In this document: positions 30,273 to 42,365 of the stretch, piece by piece | Numbering within the stretch: the stretch's first letter is position 1 | How the letters are laid out: each line of letters starts with the position of its first letter | NCBI GenBank assembly: GCA_963681505.1 | Contig: OY811978.1 | Coordinates: 2,501,248 to 2,565,247 of the forward strand | Source of the DNA: Eunapius fragilis | Lineage: Eukaryota; Porifera; Demospongiae; Spongillida; Spongillidae | DNA length: 64,000 bases | Direction of reading: 5' to 3' | Notes under the pieces: generated by a model | The model's input: only the letters and a program-made list of their open reading frames with translations | Databases searched by the model: none | Told to the model about the DNA's origin: nothing | Program-made: the position numbers and the translations under genes

Positions 30273-31547
30273 TTCATTGAACGTCACTGTTCACTCCATC
30301 AACAAAGCCGTCACCATTCCCGTGAGCTTCCTAGTCAACTCATGAAACTTAAAAGAACATAAGGACTTTCAATAACCAATCATCAAAGGACAAGAGATTG
30401 TAGGATTGTTTGTATACCCATGAGGCTATAACCCTTTTGCACACATATGCTGCCGTTGATTGTAATACATTACTTTGACCCAATTATCACTGTGGTTAAC
30501 GGGTGTGGAGCAAGGGTGGGGTACAAGGAATTCTATTGGCTCTGACTTCCCAACAAGACCCTTGGCAGTGTGTGATGATTAGTCTATACAAAGAAAAGTG
30601 AGATCTGCATGTTAAAAAAAACACACAGTTTGTGGTGATGCGTCATTGTTATGGCAAAATTGTAGGATATGCAAGATGTTGGTTAGAATGCATAAATAAT
30701 CTGAAAAATCAATATGGTGTGATTGTGATTTTCCATGCATGATAAATGGTTTCAACCCTTATTTACCCTTGTCCTGGAGGGCACACATGCATAAATATTT
30801 GATCACATGCATTACTTATGAGTGTATTACCTGACACAGTTTAAAGCTTGCACGTCTGCATGCATGCATTGACAATTAAGATCATGCTGTGTTGCATGTC
30901 TTCATGAATGTTTTTAAATGTCAAGGTTTGATAGATAATGGAAACCCCCCTCCCCCTCCCCCTCCCAAATTCATTGCTTAGTAGCTGTGGGATGGATATA
31001 TCATTATTTCCAATTTATGCAATAAATGGGATCACTGTGTTGATAAGAGACCTAACACAAGTGTTTTTCACGTTTGAATTCTAAGAGAAAACTGTGGGGT
31101 CTCTTCTTTCTTACACATTGGATATATCACTGTCCATGTGTACATAGTTACAGTAGCCTTGAATTTTTAATTACACTTTTAACAGAACAAGTCAACTTTG
31201 ATGCAAATCTTATATTGTAATAAAAATGAGAAGGGACAATGACCTAGCAGTAAATGTTCTTTGACTCTTTGCTTTTGCCTTGTGCTGAAGTTAGATGCCG
31301 TGATGTCTTAAGCAAATTGTATTCATGATACTGTGTGTAGATTTTAACTGTTCAAGCGAAAAGGGACCACTAGTAAAGAGGACAAAATCTCTGTCCTACA
31401 TTATGCAGAGGCTCTCTGTCACCATACTAAGGACAAAACAATATTGTCAGTAAACATTTATAATTCATCAAAATTCGATAAGGTAACCTAATGCAATAGT
31501 GCAAAAAACACAACGCTAATGCTAATTACAAAATCAACTCCAATGTT

Positions 31548-34500
31548 TTAAATAATGCTGTCCTGATCGTCATCTTCAGCTTCATGCATCAGGTTACTCT
31601 GAAAATCAGGATGTGCTATGAGTGGCGGTATTCTAAAAGGAGCTTCAGACCACTTTGACAATTTCACTGGGACTCCTTGTATTTCGTAGTTGAATGACTT
31701 GCACTTCAGCACTGGGAACTCGTTGCCCTGCTGAATTCCAACCACTCCCCAGTCAGCATCACATGACATGCAATAGATCTTGTCCTTTGCAGCCGAGTAT
31801 CCTTCAGTACCCTGCCTTGGACGAGGGTGGGGTTTCTTTCTCGCCTTATCTTCCAGGAATGACTTGTTCAAAACAATGACATCATAGCCACCAGACTGAA
31901 GGGTGTACAAGTCTCTACCATGACACACCTCCACTTTACACTTCTTACATTTAAGGACTGCCCTCTCTCTGTCAGCTCCTATGCCTAAGCGTTGCTTTCC
32001 CTCCTCAAGCCACATCTTCATTTCGTTTCTATTCATAATCAGATGCTGCTTTTCCTTCATCAACTCTTCAAGCCTTTCACCAGTAGGGATGTACTCCATT
32101 GTTTCCTTCACTACTTGGTCTTTTTCCTCGTTCAGCATCTCTTTATACATCTTATTCGATGCATTGGATACAATGGTGATGCCCTCACTGTTCTCTGCTC
32201 TGGCACGTCCTTCAGCTTGTACTTTGGCTATTTCATTGGTGACATGCTCGTAGCGGATCACTAGGTTACAGGCGGGTACATCAATACCCTCCTCAAGTAC
32301 TGAGGTGGCCACCAGAATGTTGTACCTGCCCTCCCTGAAGCCAGCTAGGGCCTCTTCCTTCTCAGGATCAGTCATGCCTGATCCAGTGTCATCAGTGTGA
32401 CCTACAACCACACGTGGCTTCAAGTTATGATCGGGGGGGAGATTGGCGATCCATTCACAAATGCAAGAAACTTGTTTCTTTGTACTCGCAAACACTATTG
32501 CCCGAGAGCTTGGATTTTGACTGAACCGGGCCAACAGTTCTTGCTTCACCTGCTCCAGCAGTGGATTGGGTACAGGCACAATGGAGGAGAGGGTAATCTT
32601 CAAGGCTTCAAGGGATGCAACAATATTTTGCTCAGTATTGGAAATGGACCCATTGGGACAGTGCATCACAAAATCATTCAGAATTCCCATTGCATCTTCA
32701 TGTCGGAGTTTCATGTATATGCTAAGAACTTGGGCAAGACACTGAAGGTACTCCAGGATGCTAAATTTCTCCCTCATGGGAACAGGACTGCTCTCTAGCT
32801 CCTTTCTATTTTTTTGAATAAATGTTTCGTATCTCTGTTCCCACTGTTTAAATGTCGTGCTCAGGTCAATATCTTTCTCCCACCTTTTCATCACCTTCAT
32901 CACTTCCTGTATAAAGCATTCATTGGTATCACGCCCAGAGTAGTGTTTCAGTGTTGAGGTCGACTTCTTTGTGAACCGTTCCAATTCACTTCTGTTAGAC
33001 TTGACGGTAACAATTCCTTCAGTGGCATCCATCAGAGCACACAGGGAGATGAGATGATCGTACGTGCTATCCAAACGAGGAACCTTGCTGTCCCCAGCCC
33101 CTGGAGAGGCAGTTAGTCCTAGTACTTGAGGCAGACTGACGCTGTTCTCCCTCAGCTTCTCTTTCAGGTACTTTGTCATTATCCTGGCTTGAGGAGAACT
33201 CTTGCGAGTGTTGTGGCATTCATCAATCACCATAAGGCTGAAGTGGGTAAAGTTGAGCCTTCGCTCGTTCATCTCACGCTCCAGTTCATCCCACAGCTTA
33301 CCAGATGTGCACACCACTACCTCACTATTGGTAATAGCCATTCGAATAGTGCCGCCTGTATCATCCCCAACGCAACATGCAACTCTGGCCAGTGGGATGA
33401 AGTCCTGGAGGGACTTCTGCTGCTGCTTGGCCAATGGCTGCGTTGGCACCACAAAGACAACCTTTCCTTTCCCTTGCCTCTGGTTGAGGTGGTTTGCAAT
33501 GACCAGGGCGGCCACCAATGTCTTACCAGTTCCCGTGGGAGCACACACAATGCAGTTCTTCCCCTGTATCCCTGGTAATGCCAACTCCAACTGGTACTGA
33601 CGAGGCTTGAATTTATCCTTGACCTTATAGGGAATAAGTTTTGTTGTCAGAGGTTGTGTATGGTCAATACCCAGATAACCCTTTAGAGGAACAGTCTCTG
33701 TTACATCAACCACCTCCTCCTGGTGGATGTTTGATTCCATTGCTGATGGCAATGATTGGGTGGTTTTAATAATTTCAATACTGGGCTTACCAGGGTTTTG
33801 CTGGGTATCTTCCGAGATAGGCAGCAGTGACTGGGGTGCAGCCTCATTGCAAGGGAGCTGAGTGCTACTTTCAAGTGTACTGATATGGGTCTGGGGATCT
33901 TCTGAGGTTGATGGTGATTGCTCCATTGTGATCGTATTGTCGGAGGGCTGGACTGATGATGCTATTTATAGAAACAGAAACAAAAGGTGAATCACAATAG
34001 TGCCCCACATATCCTATGTGCATTTAAGACTGCACGAACAAAGAGCTCATCAAAACGCCAACTGCTACTGCGCATCCATTTGTGCAATGCGATGAGCATT
34101 GTGAACATGACTGTTCAGATGTTAAAAGCCGCACTGCATAACAATACATTGTATTGCAATATATTGTACTGATTCATTTGACAATACCAATATATTGTTC
34201 TGGATTGGTTGACAATACCAATATATTGTACTGGATTGGTTGACCATACCAATATGTTGTACTGACAATACCAATATATTGTACTGGATTGGTTGACCAT
34301 ACCAATATATTGTACTGGATTGGTTGACCATACCAATATATTGTTCTGGATCGGTTGACAATACCAATATATTGTACTGGATTGGTTGACTATACCAATG
34401 TATTAAGATACTAAAAAGGCTTCAGCCGCGGCTGCCTGTCTATTGTAAAGATCAAAGCTTCCACCCTCATCCCTTTTGGCTTTGTTTGCGGCTATGAAAT

Positions 34501-35420
34501 ATTGTACTTTTAGAATTGAATATTGCAATGTATTTATTGTTGAATATCAGAACACTCAATACATAACAAATATTATTGTGCGCAGCACTCGTTAGAAAGC
34601 ACAAAGAGGCTTTGCGCACAATGCATGAGTTAATACAGTATAACGACTTACATGCACATGTGCCGCTTGACAAGTACTCTTTGATGGAATTTACAGCCCC
34701 CAGTGCTTCGATCATTGTCAGGCAGCCGACCATTTTACCCCAGGTAAGTGGACTCTCCCCCTCTCCTTTGACCCAACGCTTTAACACCTCCCTGCAGCAG
34801 GCCTTTGAGTTGTCTCCCCATTCCTTCCGTATGGCTTCCAGCACATCGCCGTTTCTATCGAAGTTGAGCTCAATACAAAGGCTTTCCCAGTCGTTTTGAA
34901 CGTGAGGCAGGACGTATCGCTGCAAGTCGCGTAGTGTTGGTTCTTTTGGAGTGGATATTGCAGCAAATTAATGCATACACTATATTTCATGTACGTATAC
35001 ACGTTAGGCTTTAATACATGTACATGTATCGTAATGCCATTATATATATGAATATAGTTAGATAAAATGGCAACGATCATCGCATAAATAGTGTAAACCA
35101 TCGGGCCTGAAGCGGACAGCACACCCCCACCCCCATCCCCCCTCCGCTTTTCGTATCGGGCCTGAAGCGCCCCCCCCCCCCCCCCCCCCTCCCCTCCCCA
35201 CCCCTCCCCCCTTTTGAAAAATCCTGTATCCGCCCCTGGTCACATAATTACTTTTTAAATATTTTTTTAAGTCACTCAATAAGCTATGGCAATGGTACAT
35301 GGTCACTCAAAAAGCAGTTGTGGCAGCGTGATAGGTGATATTAATATAGTACATTAATACTCTTAACTTCAATTCAGCGCTTCGTAATATTCGGCCTCCA
35401 TATTACTCACCTTGGTCCAT
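31548..35420 (-). CDS. RIG-I-like receptor RLR-2 (class I)
   Basis: Exons 35420-35411 (ATGGACCAAG), 34942-34652, 33961-31548; phase-1 introns, 904 residues. Residues 1-100 hold the DEATH domain (DWESLCIELNFD, W near the end of LTWGKM). A Ser/Thr/acidic linker of about 110 residues follows (MEQSPSTSEDPQTHIS and on). Then the DExH helicase: I APTGTGKT, II DECHN, III LTASPG, V LEEGIDVPACN, VI QAEGRARA. The C-terminal domain has CKKC and CMSC zinc pairs. Known RLRs are cytosolic dsRNA sensors that signal through an N-terminal death-fold domain; here DEATH takes the place of CARD. A TATA-like TATATAAG lies 39 bases before the start codon. The intron between the DEATH and helicase exons carries a 31-base AT-rich satellite. 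No defect seen. Confidence 0.88.
34150..34400. repeat. 31-base AT-rich minisatellite in RLR-2 intron
   Basis: About 8 copies of ACCAATATATTGTACTGGAT TGGTTGACCAT with variants (GACAATACC, TTCTGGAT). CAATATATTG is itself palindromic. RLR-1's corresponding intron lacks the array. Confidence 0.92.
35130..35240. mobile_element. Element end with C-rich tract
   Basis: Read on the minus strand it begins CAGGGGCGGATACAGGATT and runs into a long G/C-rich tract (35113-35210). Similar ends occur at 24006 (plus) and 8728-8742. Probably truncated ends of one repeat family; the class is not determined. Confidence 0.45.
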
Positions 35421-35458
35421 TGTTGATCTTCTACACTTGCGTGATCAATGGTGGAGCA

Positions 35459-35466
35459 CTTATATA
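35459..35466 (-). promoter_or_regulatory. TATA-like box of RLR-2
   Basis: TATATAAG on the minus strand, 39-46 bases upstream of the RLR-2 start codon. RLR-3 and RLR-4 have a GGTTAATTAA palindrome at a similar distance instead, so the two classes have different core promoters. Confidence 0.45.
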
Positions 35467-36523
35467 CTGTCGAAGAATAACAGCGTCATCAATGAATGAT
35501 TGTTTCTCGCAACGCTCACTGATCGAGGTGTTTCCATGTATACCCACTGCCCGTGAATATATCTTGCAATGCACTGACCAACGTGCGCTATAGACGACCT
35601 CATATGGCACGGGCAGTAATATGTTTATAGACATGATTCGATGTATTTATGCTGACCCTTAACCTACCCCCTTCACAGTCAGCATGAATGCCAGTCGTCT
35701 GGTCCCAAGACTACCTCACACATGCAGTGATACACCGCCTGCATGAAAATCGGCCCAAGCTATATTATTGCTGAGCTAAGGGTACTTGTAATGATAAGTG
35801 TCCAGTATTTCATTTGATTATGAACAGCTTATATCTGATAACCACGCAGATATTCATCCTTTCTTAGGACAGCAATGAATGGGCTCCTGGTCTTAAGATA
35901 GAGAGGATCAGAATCCCAAGGTTGATATGTTTCTCGGAGAATACTTAACTACATGCACACGTATCATGAACTGCTGAATATTTTAAGACCACTGCACGCG
36001 GGCGAAAAGAGACCTAGCGCATATTTTCCAGGAAGGAACTTCAAAGTTGACACGTGCAATTAAAATGTACGCGTTAATACAAATTCAGGCCACTGTAACT
36101 GCAAAAGAAAGAAGTTGTAGATGACATAGAAGATGAAATAATTTGAAAACTTGGAAAAACATGCGCTAGGTCCCCTTTTCGCTGCCATGACCCAAATATT
36201 TTCACAAGAATTGAATGCCAATTCACTTGCACCTTTCATGAAAACGTGTAAACCACTTCAGCCAACTAGTACTATTTTTATTTTAAAGTTAACTGATCAT
36301 AATACGTTATAGGTGTCTCCTAGATAAATATTACCAGCCTTTCATAGAACCCAAGACAGCAAAAATAGCTAGCAGTAATAACAAAACAGATGGAGATAAA
36401 ATCAAAATTCAATGTTGACACGTAAAACACAAATAAACGTATTAAATTTAACTAACTGCACATTAAGTAAATGAAAGTATTATCCATACCCCCTTTTGAT
36501 ACCACACCTTCACACATCAACGT
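35467..36523. other. Spacer between RLR-2 promoter and RLR-3
   Basis: No gene recognised. From about 35995 to 36523 it corresponds to parts of unit B (26683-27091 and 29272-29480), including the empty site of the retroelement at about 36270. It is the 3' flank of RLR-3. Confidence 0.6.
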
Positions 36524-39500
36524 TCAGGCTTCCTGTTCCTCATCCTTGTCAAGAGTCAGGATACTTCTGTACTCTGGATGCATCATAATGGGTGGTATTG
36601 CAAAGGGAGCCTTGGACCACTGTGGGATACTTCTTGGGGCTCCATCAATTTCGAAGTAAAAAGATTTGCATTTGAGCATTGGGTACTCAGTGCTCATCGA
36701 TATTCCCACCACACCCCAGTCCGATTCGCATTTAGCGCAGTGGATTTTTTCCTTTTTGGAGAACCCCTCGGGGTTAATGTAAGGGCGTGGATGTGGTTTT
36801 TTTATTAGTTTCTCATCATTAAACTCCTTGCTGAGAACAATGATGTGGTATCCACCAGCCTGAATGGTGTACAAGTCGCTGCCACGACAGGCCTCCATTT
36901 TACACTTCTTACATTTCAGAACAACCTTCTCCCTGTCATAATCCTTCAGAGAATCCTGCCTTTTTACGTCCAACCACCTCTTTATATCTTCCTGCTGCAT
37001 TATTTTTTCCTGTTCATCCTTTATTATCTTTTCAAGGAGCATTGCACCGATAGGTACAAATCCCATTGCATCCTTCACAATCTGGTCTTTTTCCTCGTTC
37101 AGCAATTCTTGAAACATCTTATTCGAAGTGTTGGATACAATGGTGATGCCCTCACTGTTCTCTGCTCTGGCACGTCCTTCAGCTTGTACTTTGGCTATTT
37201 CATTGGTCACATGCTCGTAGCGGATCACTAGGTTACAGGCGGGCACATCAATACCCTCCTCAAGTACTGATGTGGCCACCAGAATGTTGTACCTGCCCTC
37301 CCTGAAGCCAGCTAGGGCTTCTTCCTTCTCAGGATCAGTCATGCCAGGTCCGGTGTCAGCAGTGTGACCTACAACCACACGTGGCCTCAAGTTATGATCA
37401 GGGGGGAGATTGGAGATCCATTCACAAATGCAAGAAACCTGCTTTTTTGTACTAGCAAACAGTATTGCCCGAGAGCTTGGATTTTCAATGAACCGAGCTA
37501 TCAGTGCATCCTTTATCTGCTCCAGCAGTGGATTGGGTACAGGTTCAAGGGAAGAGAGGGCCTTCTTCAAATCATCAAGGGATGCTAGTATCTTCTGCTC
37601 ATAGCCTTCACTCCCTGACAAAGATAACTCATTCAAAACACCGATTGCATCTTCATGACGCAGCTTCATATAAGTGCTAAGGACTTGGGCAAGACACAGA
37701 AGGAACTCAAGAACGCTAATCTTCTCTCTCATTGGTTCAGAGCTCTCTTCAAGGAATTTCTTATGCTGCCGAATCACTGTTTCATACTTCTGATCCCACC
37801 TGTCATAGGCAGTTTTAATTTCAATAGCCTTCTCCCACTCAACCATCACTTGGAGAATTATCTTAATAAACCTTTCCTTCGATGTATCACGCCCAGGGTA
37901 GCGTTTCAGTGTTGAGGTTGACTTCTTTGTGAACTGTTCCAATTCACTTCTGTTGGACTTGACGGTGACAATGCCTTCAGTGGCATCCATCAGAGCACAC
38001 AGGGAGATGAGATGATCGTACGTGCTATCCAAACGAGGAACCTTGCTGTCCCCAGCCCCTGGAGAGGCAGTTAGTCCTAGTACTTGAGGCAGACTGACGT
38101 TGTCCTCCCTCAGCTTCTCTTTCAGGTACTTTGTCATTATCCTGGCTTGAGGAGAACTCTTGCGAGTGTTGTGGCATTCATCGATCACCATAAGGCTGAA
38201 GTGGGTAAAGTTGAGCTTTCTATCACGCATGTCTTGCAGTTCGTCCCAAAGCTTACCCGCCGTACACACCACAACCTCATTGTCGGGTAAGGCCATCCTG
38301 ACACTTCCTCCCGTGTCATCACCAACACGGCAGACCACCCTGGCTGAAGGAACGCACGCCTGGAGGGACTTCTGCTGCTGCTTGGCCAATGGCTGCGTTG
38401 GCACCACAAAGACAACCTTTCCTTTCCCTTGCCTCTGGTTGAGGTGGTTTGCAATGACCAGGGCGGCCACCAATGTCTTACCTGTTCCCGTGGGAGCACA
38501 CACAATGCAGTTCTTCCCCTCCATCCCTGGTGATGCCAACTCCAACTGGTACTGACGAGGTTCTTCACTAAGGTTGTATTGGATATCGTTTTGCACCGAT
38601 GGTCCTGGAGACAGCTGGCTACTCTTAGCTTGCTGAGGACTGTTTGAAGGTGATGCTACGAGTTTTGCTACCAAAAGTGAAAATAAATAACACACAGGTC
38701 CACCACGCTATTATAGCTACAAGGACTGTATCATTTCCAAACACACCATCTGTTAGTTCTGACCAATGTCACCTGGCAAAAACTATATTAAGATCATTAC
38801 GATGAGTGGGGGGGGAGGGGGGGGGGGGGGGGGGGGGTATGTGAACCCACTGAGGCAAATTTTTTTTTTTTTTTCATCATAAAATCAATTTGAAAATGAA
38901 ATTATTTATCATGTTCACTACCCTGTTCTGTTATGATGGGATATCATCGTGCACCTTTGAGGAAAAGTGATCAATAGTTAGTTTAGAATTGCATGCCTGT
39001 AATATTAGTTCTGTGAGAAATTTTACATGGTCTGCCCATAGAATATTCAATTCATTAATATGCATGGACCATGGTATCCCATAGTTGACTTACCCTTCAA
39101 AACATGCTCCTCAATGGCACCTACAGCTGCCTGTGCTCCAATCCTCTCCAGGCAGTCAGCCATTTTGCCCCATGTGAGTGGACCCTCCCCCTCCCCTCTC
39201 AACCAACGCTTCAACACTTCTCTGCAGCAGGCTGTTGGGTCGCTTTTGCATTCCGTCTTGATGGTATCTGACACTCTGCCATCTTCATCAAAGTTGAGCT
39301 CGATACAGAGGGCTTCCCAATCCTTTACATGAGGGACGACGTATCTTTGCAAGTCTCGTATGTTTGGTGCTAGATGTTAACCGAAAATGGGTCACAGAGT
39401 GTGTGTGTTTGTGTGTGTGTGTGGGGGGTATATGAGTTGGCAAATGGAAGGTGCACGTGACCAGTTTCTATTGTTCAAAGGAAAACTGCTCTACTAAATC

Positions 39501-39640
39501 CCCCCCCCCCCCCCCCCCCCCCCCCAACTCCATGACCAAGTTGCGTTAATACGAAGTTCTGTACACATCATTCCCACGTGAGAAGTGGTTTAATAGGGCC
39601 ATGAAAATATTTACTGCATGGATAAAATGTGTGTGTGTGC

Positions 39641-39694
<54 letters not shown>

Positions 39695-39951
39695 TTAGCT
39701 TGGGGCGCACGTGTGTGTAGATGGAAGGCCACAGGTACGTATCGGCTATCCTTAATATCCATCCCTACGCTAGCGAGGCCATATGATATGAGCACACACG
39801 GATCAGTGGACTCCCGAACGCCAAAATTTCATGGTACAAACTGGCGTATAAATAATTATCAATATAATACTTAATCTTAAGGCTCACATGCCACGTAGAT
39901 CGCACAATGTTTTATAACACGTCAATTTTTACTCTTCTTACCTTGCTCCAT
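36524..39951 (-). CDS. RIG-I-like receptor RLR-3 (class II)
   Basis: Exons 39951-39942 (ATGGAGCAAG), 39369-39094 (DEATH), 38667-36524; phase-1 introns, 809 residues. The DEATH domain (DWEALCIELNFDEDGR, PLTWGKMADCLERIG) covers about residues 8-92. A short linker (SPSNSPQQAKSSQLSP) leads directly to the helicase: I APTGTGKT near residue 155, II DECHN, III LTASPG, V LEEGIDVPACN, VI QAEGRARA. Its C-terminal domain differs clearly from class I (CKKCKMEACRGSDLYT, CAKCESDWG, tail LTLDKDEEQEA) but keeps both zinc Cys pairs. Known RLR C-terminal domains bind RNA ends or duplex, so the two classes may differ in ligand; that is inference. Upstream lies the GGTTAATTAA palindrome. Intact. Confidence 0.88.
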
Positions 39952-39998
39952 AATTTACTGGTAAGGGACTCTTCTAGGGACGCCCCCTATTCCTATGC

Positions 39999-40030
39999 GG
40001 TTAATTAATATTGTAGCGCATTAATTAACC
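39999..40030. promoter_or_regulatory. Palindromic element upstream of RLR-3
   Basis: GGTTAATTAA, spacer, TTAATTAACC, 48 bases before the start codon; identical in RLR-4 and nearly so upstream of RLR-1. Candidate binding site of a dimeric factor. Confidence 0.45.
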
Positions 40031-40327
40031 GGAGCTTTCAAGGTAAGTTGTTTATCTCTAGCTCTTTCTATAATCCTTTGGAGTTAGCTAGCTAGCTAGC
40101 TAGCTACCTTTACACACCCTCAAAAGAAAAAAAAAACCGCACCACAGCAGCCCAGGCCCTCAATCATTCGAAGCAGCTGTGATGGTCTGGGCACGAGACA
40201 ACCGTTAGTTGTATAAGAAAAGCTTAGCATCCAACTGTGCACAGTGAGAAAGAGAGGGACAATACAAAGAAGAACAGATAGAAAAAGAGCATAAGAATTG
40301 AAAACCACATGAAGAAAGGAAAGCCAC

Positions 40328-40822
40328 CTAAATCATCAGTTCATCTATCATGGCTGTCAGTCTCCTCTTCTCCACTCCTACAGCCTCACCTCCACCCTCC
40401 TCCTCCATGTTCTCCCCATACTCGCTCACTATCCTCTTGATGGTGTGGAGTGAATCCCCTGTGTTGGTTGAGGAGGGTGTGAATGCGGGCAGAGATGGAG
40501 GGGTTCCTGGAGAGGCACAGTTCCAGTATGATATAGTCCACCAGCTGGAGCACAAAGAGGCCAGCGTCTAAGCGCTGCATGTAGTTGTCCAACACTTCCT
40601 CCTCTGTGCTGTCTGCACCCACTGCTTTTGGGAACAGGCAATCTTCACTTCTCAGCTGTGTGAGTGTGTGTGTGTGTGTGAGTGTGTGTGTGTGTGTGTT
40701 TGTGTGTGTGTGATGAGGCACAAGGATAAATAACATCACCTCACAATGTGGTTACAATTTACATGTTTGCTGAGTCCCTACAACTCATTTACAATGGACA
40801 TCTTGTGCAAGTAAAAACATGT

Positions 40823-40865
<43 letters not shown>

Positions 40866-41109
40866 CACACACCTTCTGCAGGTAGCTGAAATGGAGCTCC
40901 ATCAGCCGGTCAACCTTCTCATGGTCATTCTCCACAAACTTTCCAATCAGCCTCTCCCGACCATTCCCCTGCACGTTCCTGAACAGCGACGCAATGATGG
41001 AGCTCACGTGTTCCTCGTGTTCCTGGGGGCTCCCCCCTGTCCCCTTCTTGGTCCTCTTAGGGCTCATCATGAACATGGGGAACAGGCTCTTCAGCCCGTA
41101 CACCTCCAC
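40328..41109 (-). pseudogene. Truncated CTNNBL1 copy (unit C)
   Basis: Exon 2 3' part (41109-40873) and exon 3 (40658-40328). Exon 3 has a one-base insertion relative to the parent (CCCCTGTG for CCCCGTG near 40459) that shifts the frame after LLNQH. Sequence is otherwise very close to 46137-47019, pointing to recent duplication. Confidence 0.88.
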
Positions 41110-42365
41110 TTCATTGAACGTAACTGTTCACTCCATCAACAAAGCCGTCACCATTCCCGTGAGCCTAGTCAACTCATGAAACTTAAAAGAACGTAAGGAC
41201 TTTCAATAACCGATCATCAAAGGACAAGAGATTGTATGATTGTTTGTATACCCATGAGGCTTTAACCCTTTTGCACACATATGCTTCCGTTGATTGTAAT
41301 ACATTACTTTGACCCAATTATCACGGTGGTTAACGGGTGTGGAGCAAGGGTGGGGTACAAGGAATTCTATTGGCTCTGACTTCCCAACAAGACCCTTGGC
41401 AGTGTGCGATGATTAGTCTATACAAAGAAAAGTGAGGTCTGAATGTTAAAAGAAACACACAGTTTGTGGGTGATGCGTCATTGTTATGGCATAATTGTAG
41501 GATATGCAAGATGTTGGTTAGAATGCGTAAAATGTTATAAGGATTTTAATCTGTAATCTGTAAAATCAATATGGTGTGATCTCCATACTGATAAATGGTT
41601 TCCAATTGATTCAACCGTTATTTCCCCTTGCCCTGGAGGGCACACATGCATAAATATTTGGTCACATGCATTACTTACGAGTGTATTACCTGATACAGTT
41701 TAAAGCTTGCACGTCTGCATGCATACATTTAAGATCATGCTGTGTTGCATGTCTTCCTGAACGTTTTTAAATGTCAAGGTTTGATAGATAATGGACACCC
41801 CCTGCCCCTCCCAAATTCATTGCTTAGTAGCTGTGGGACGGATATATCATTATGTCCAATTTATGCAATATATGGGATCACTGTGTTGATAAGAGACCTA
41901 ACACAAGTGTTTTTCACGTTTGAATTCTGAGAGAAAACTGTAGGGTCTTTCCTTTCTTACACATTGGATATATCACTGTCCATGTGTACATAGTTACAGT
42001 AGTCTTGAATTTTTAATTACACTTTAACAGAACAAGTCAACTTTGATGCAAATATTGTAATAGAAAAAGAGAAGGGACAATGGCCTAGCAGTAAATGTTC
42101 TTTGACTCTTTGCTCTTGCCTTGTGTGCCGTGATGTCTTAAGCAAATTGAATTCATGATACTGTGTGTAGAAACCTAAGATTTTACCAGTTCAAGCGAAA
42201 AGGGACCACAAGTAAAGAGGACAAAACCATTGTCCTACGTTATGCAGAGGCTCTCTGTCACCATACTAAGGGCATTTATAATTTATCAAAATTCGATCAG
42301 GTAACCTAATGCAATAGTGCAAAAAACACAAGACTAATGCTAATTACAAAATCAACTCCAATGTT

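Larger units (their letters stand above)
30273..41109. repeat. Segmental duplication unit C
   Basis: 10.8 kb unit, the only one with two complete RLR genes (class I RLR-2 and class II RLR-3). It begins with a Reeler-Ig last-exon fragment (30273-30344) and ends with a truncated CTNNBL1 copy. It probably represents the fullest, ancestral-like arrangement. Confidence 0.85.
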
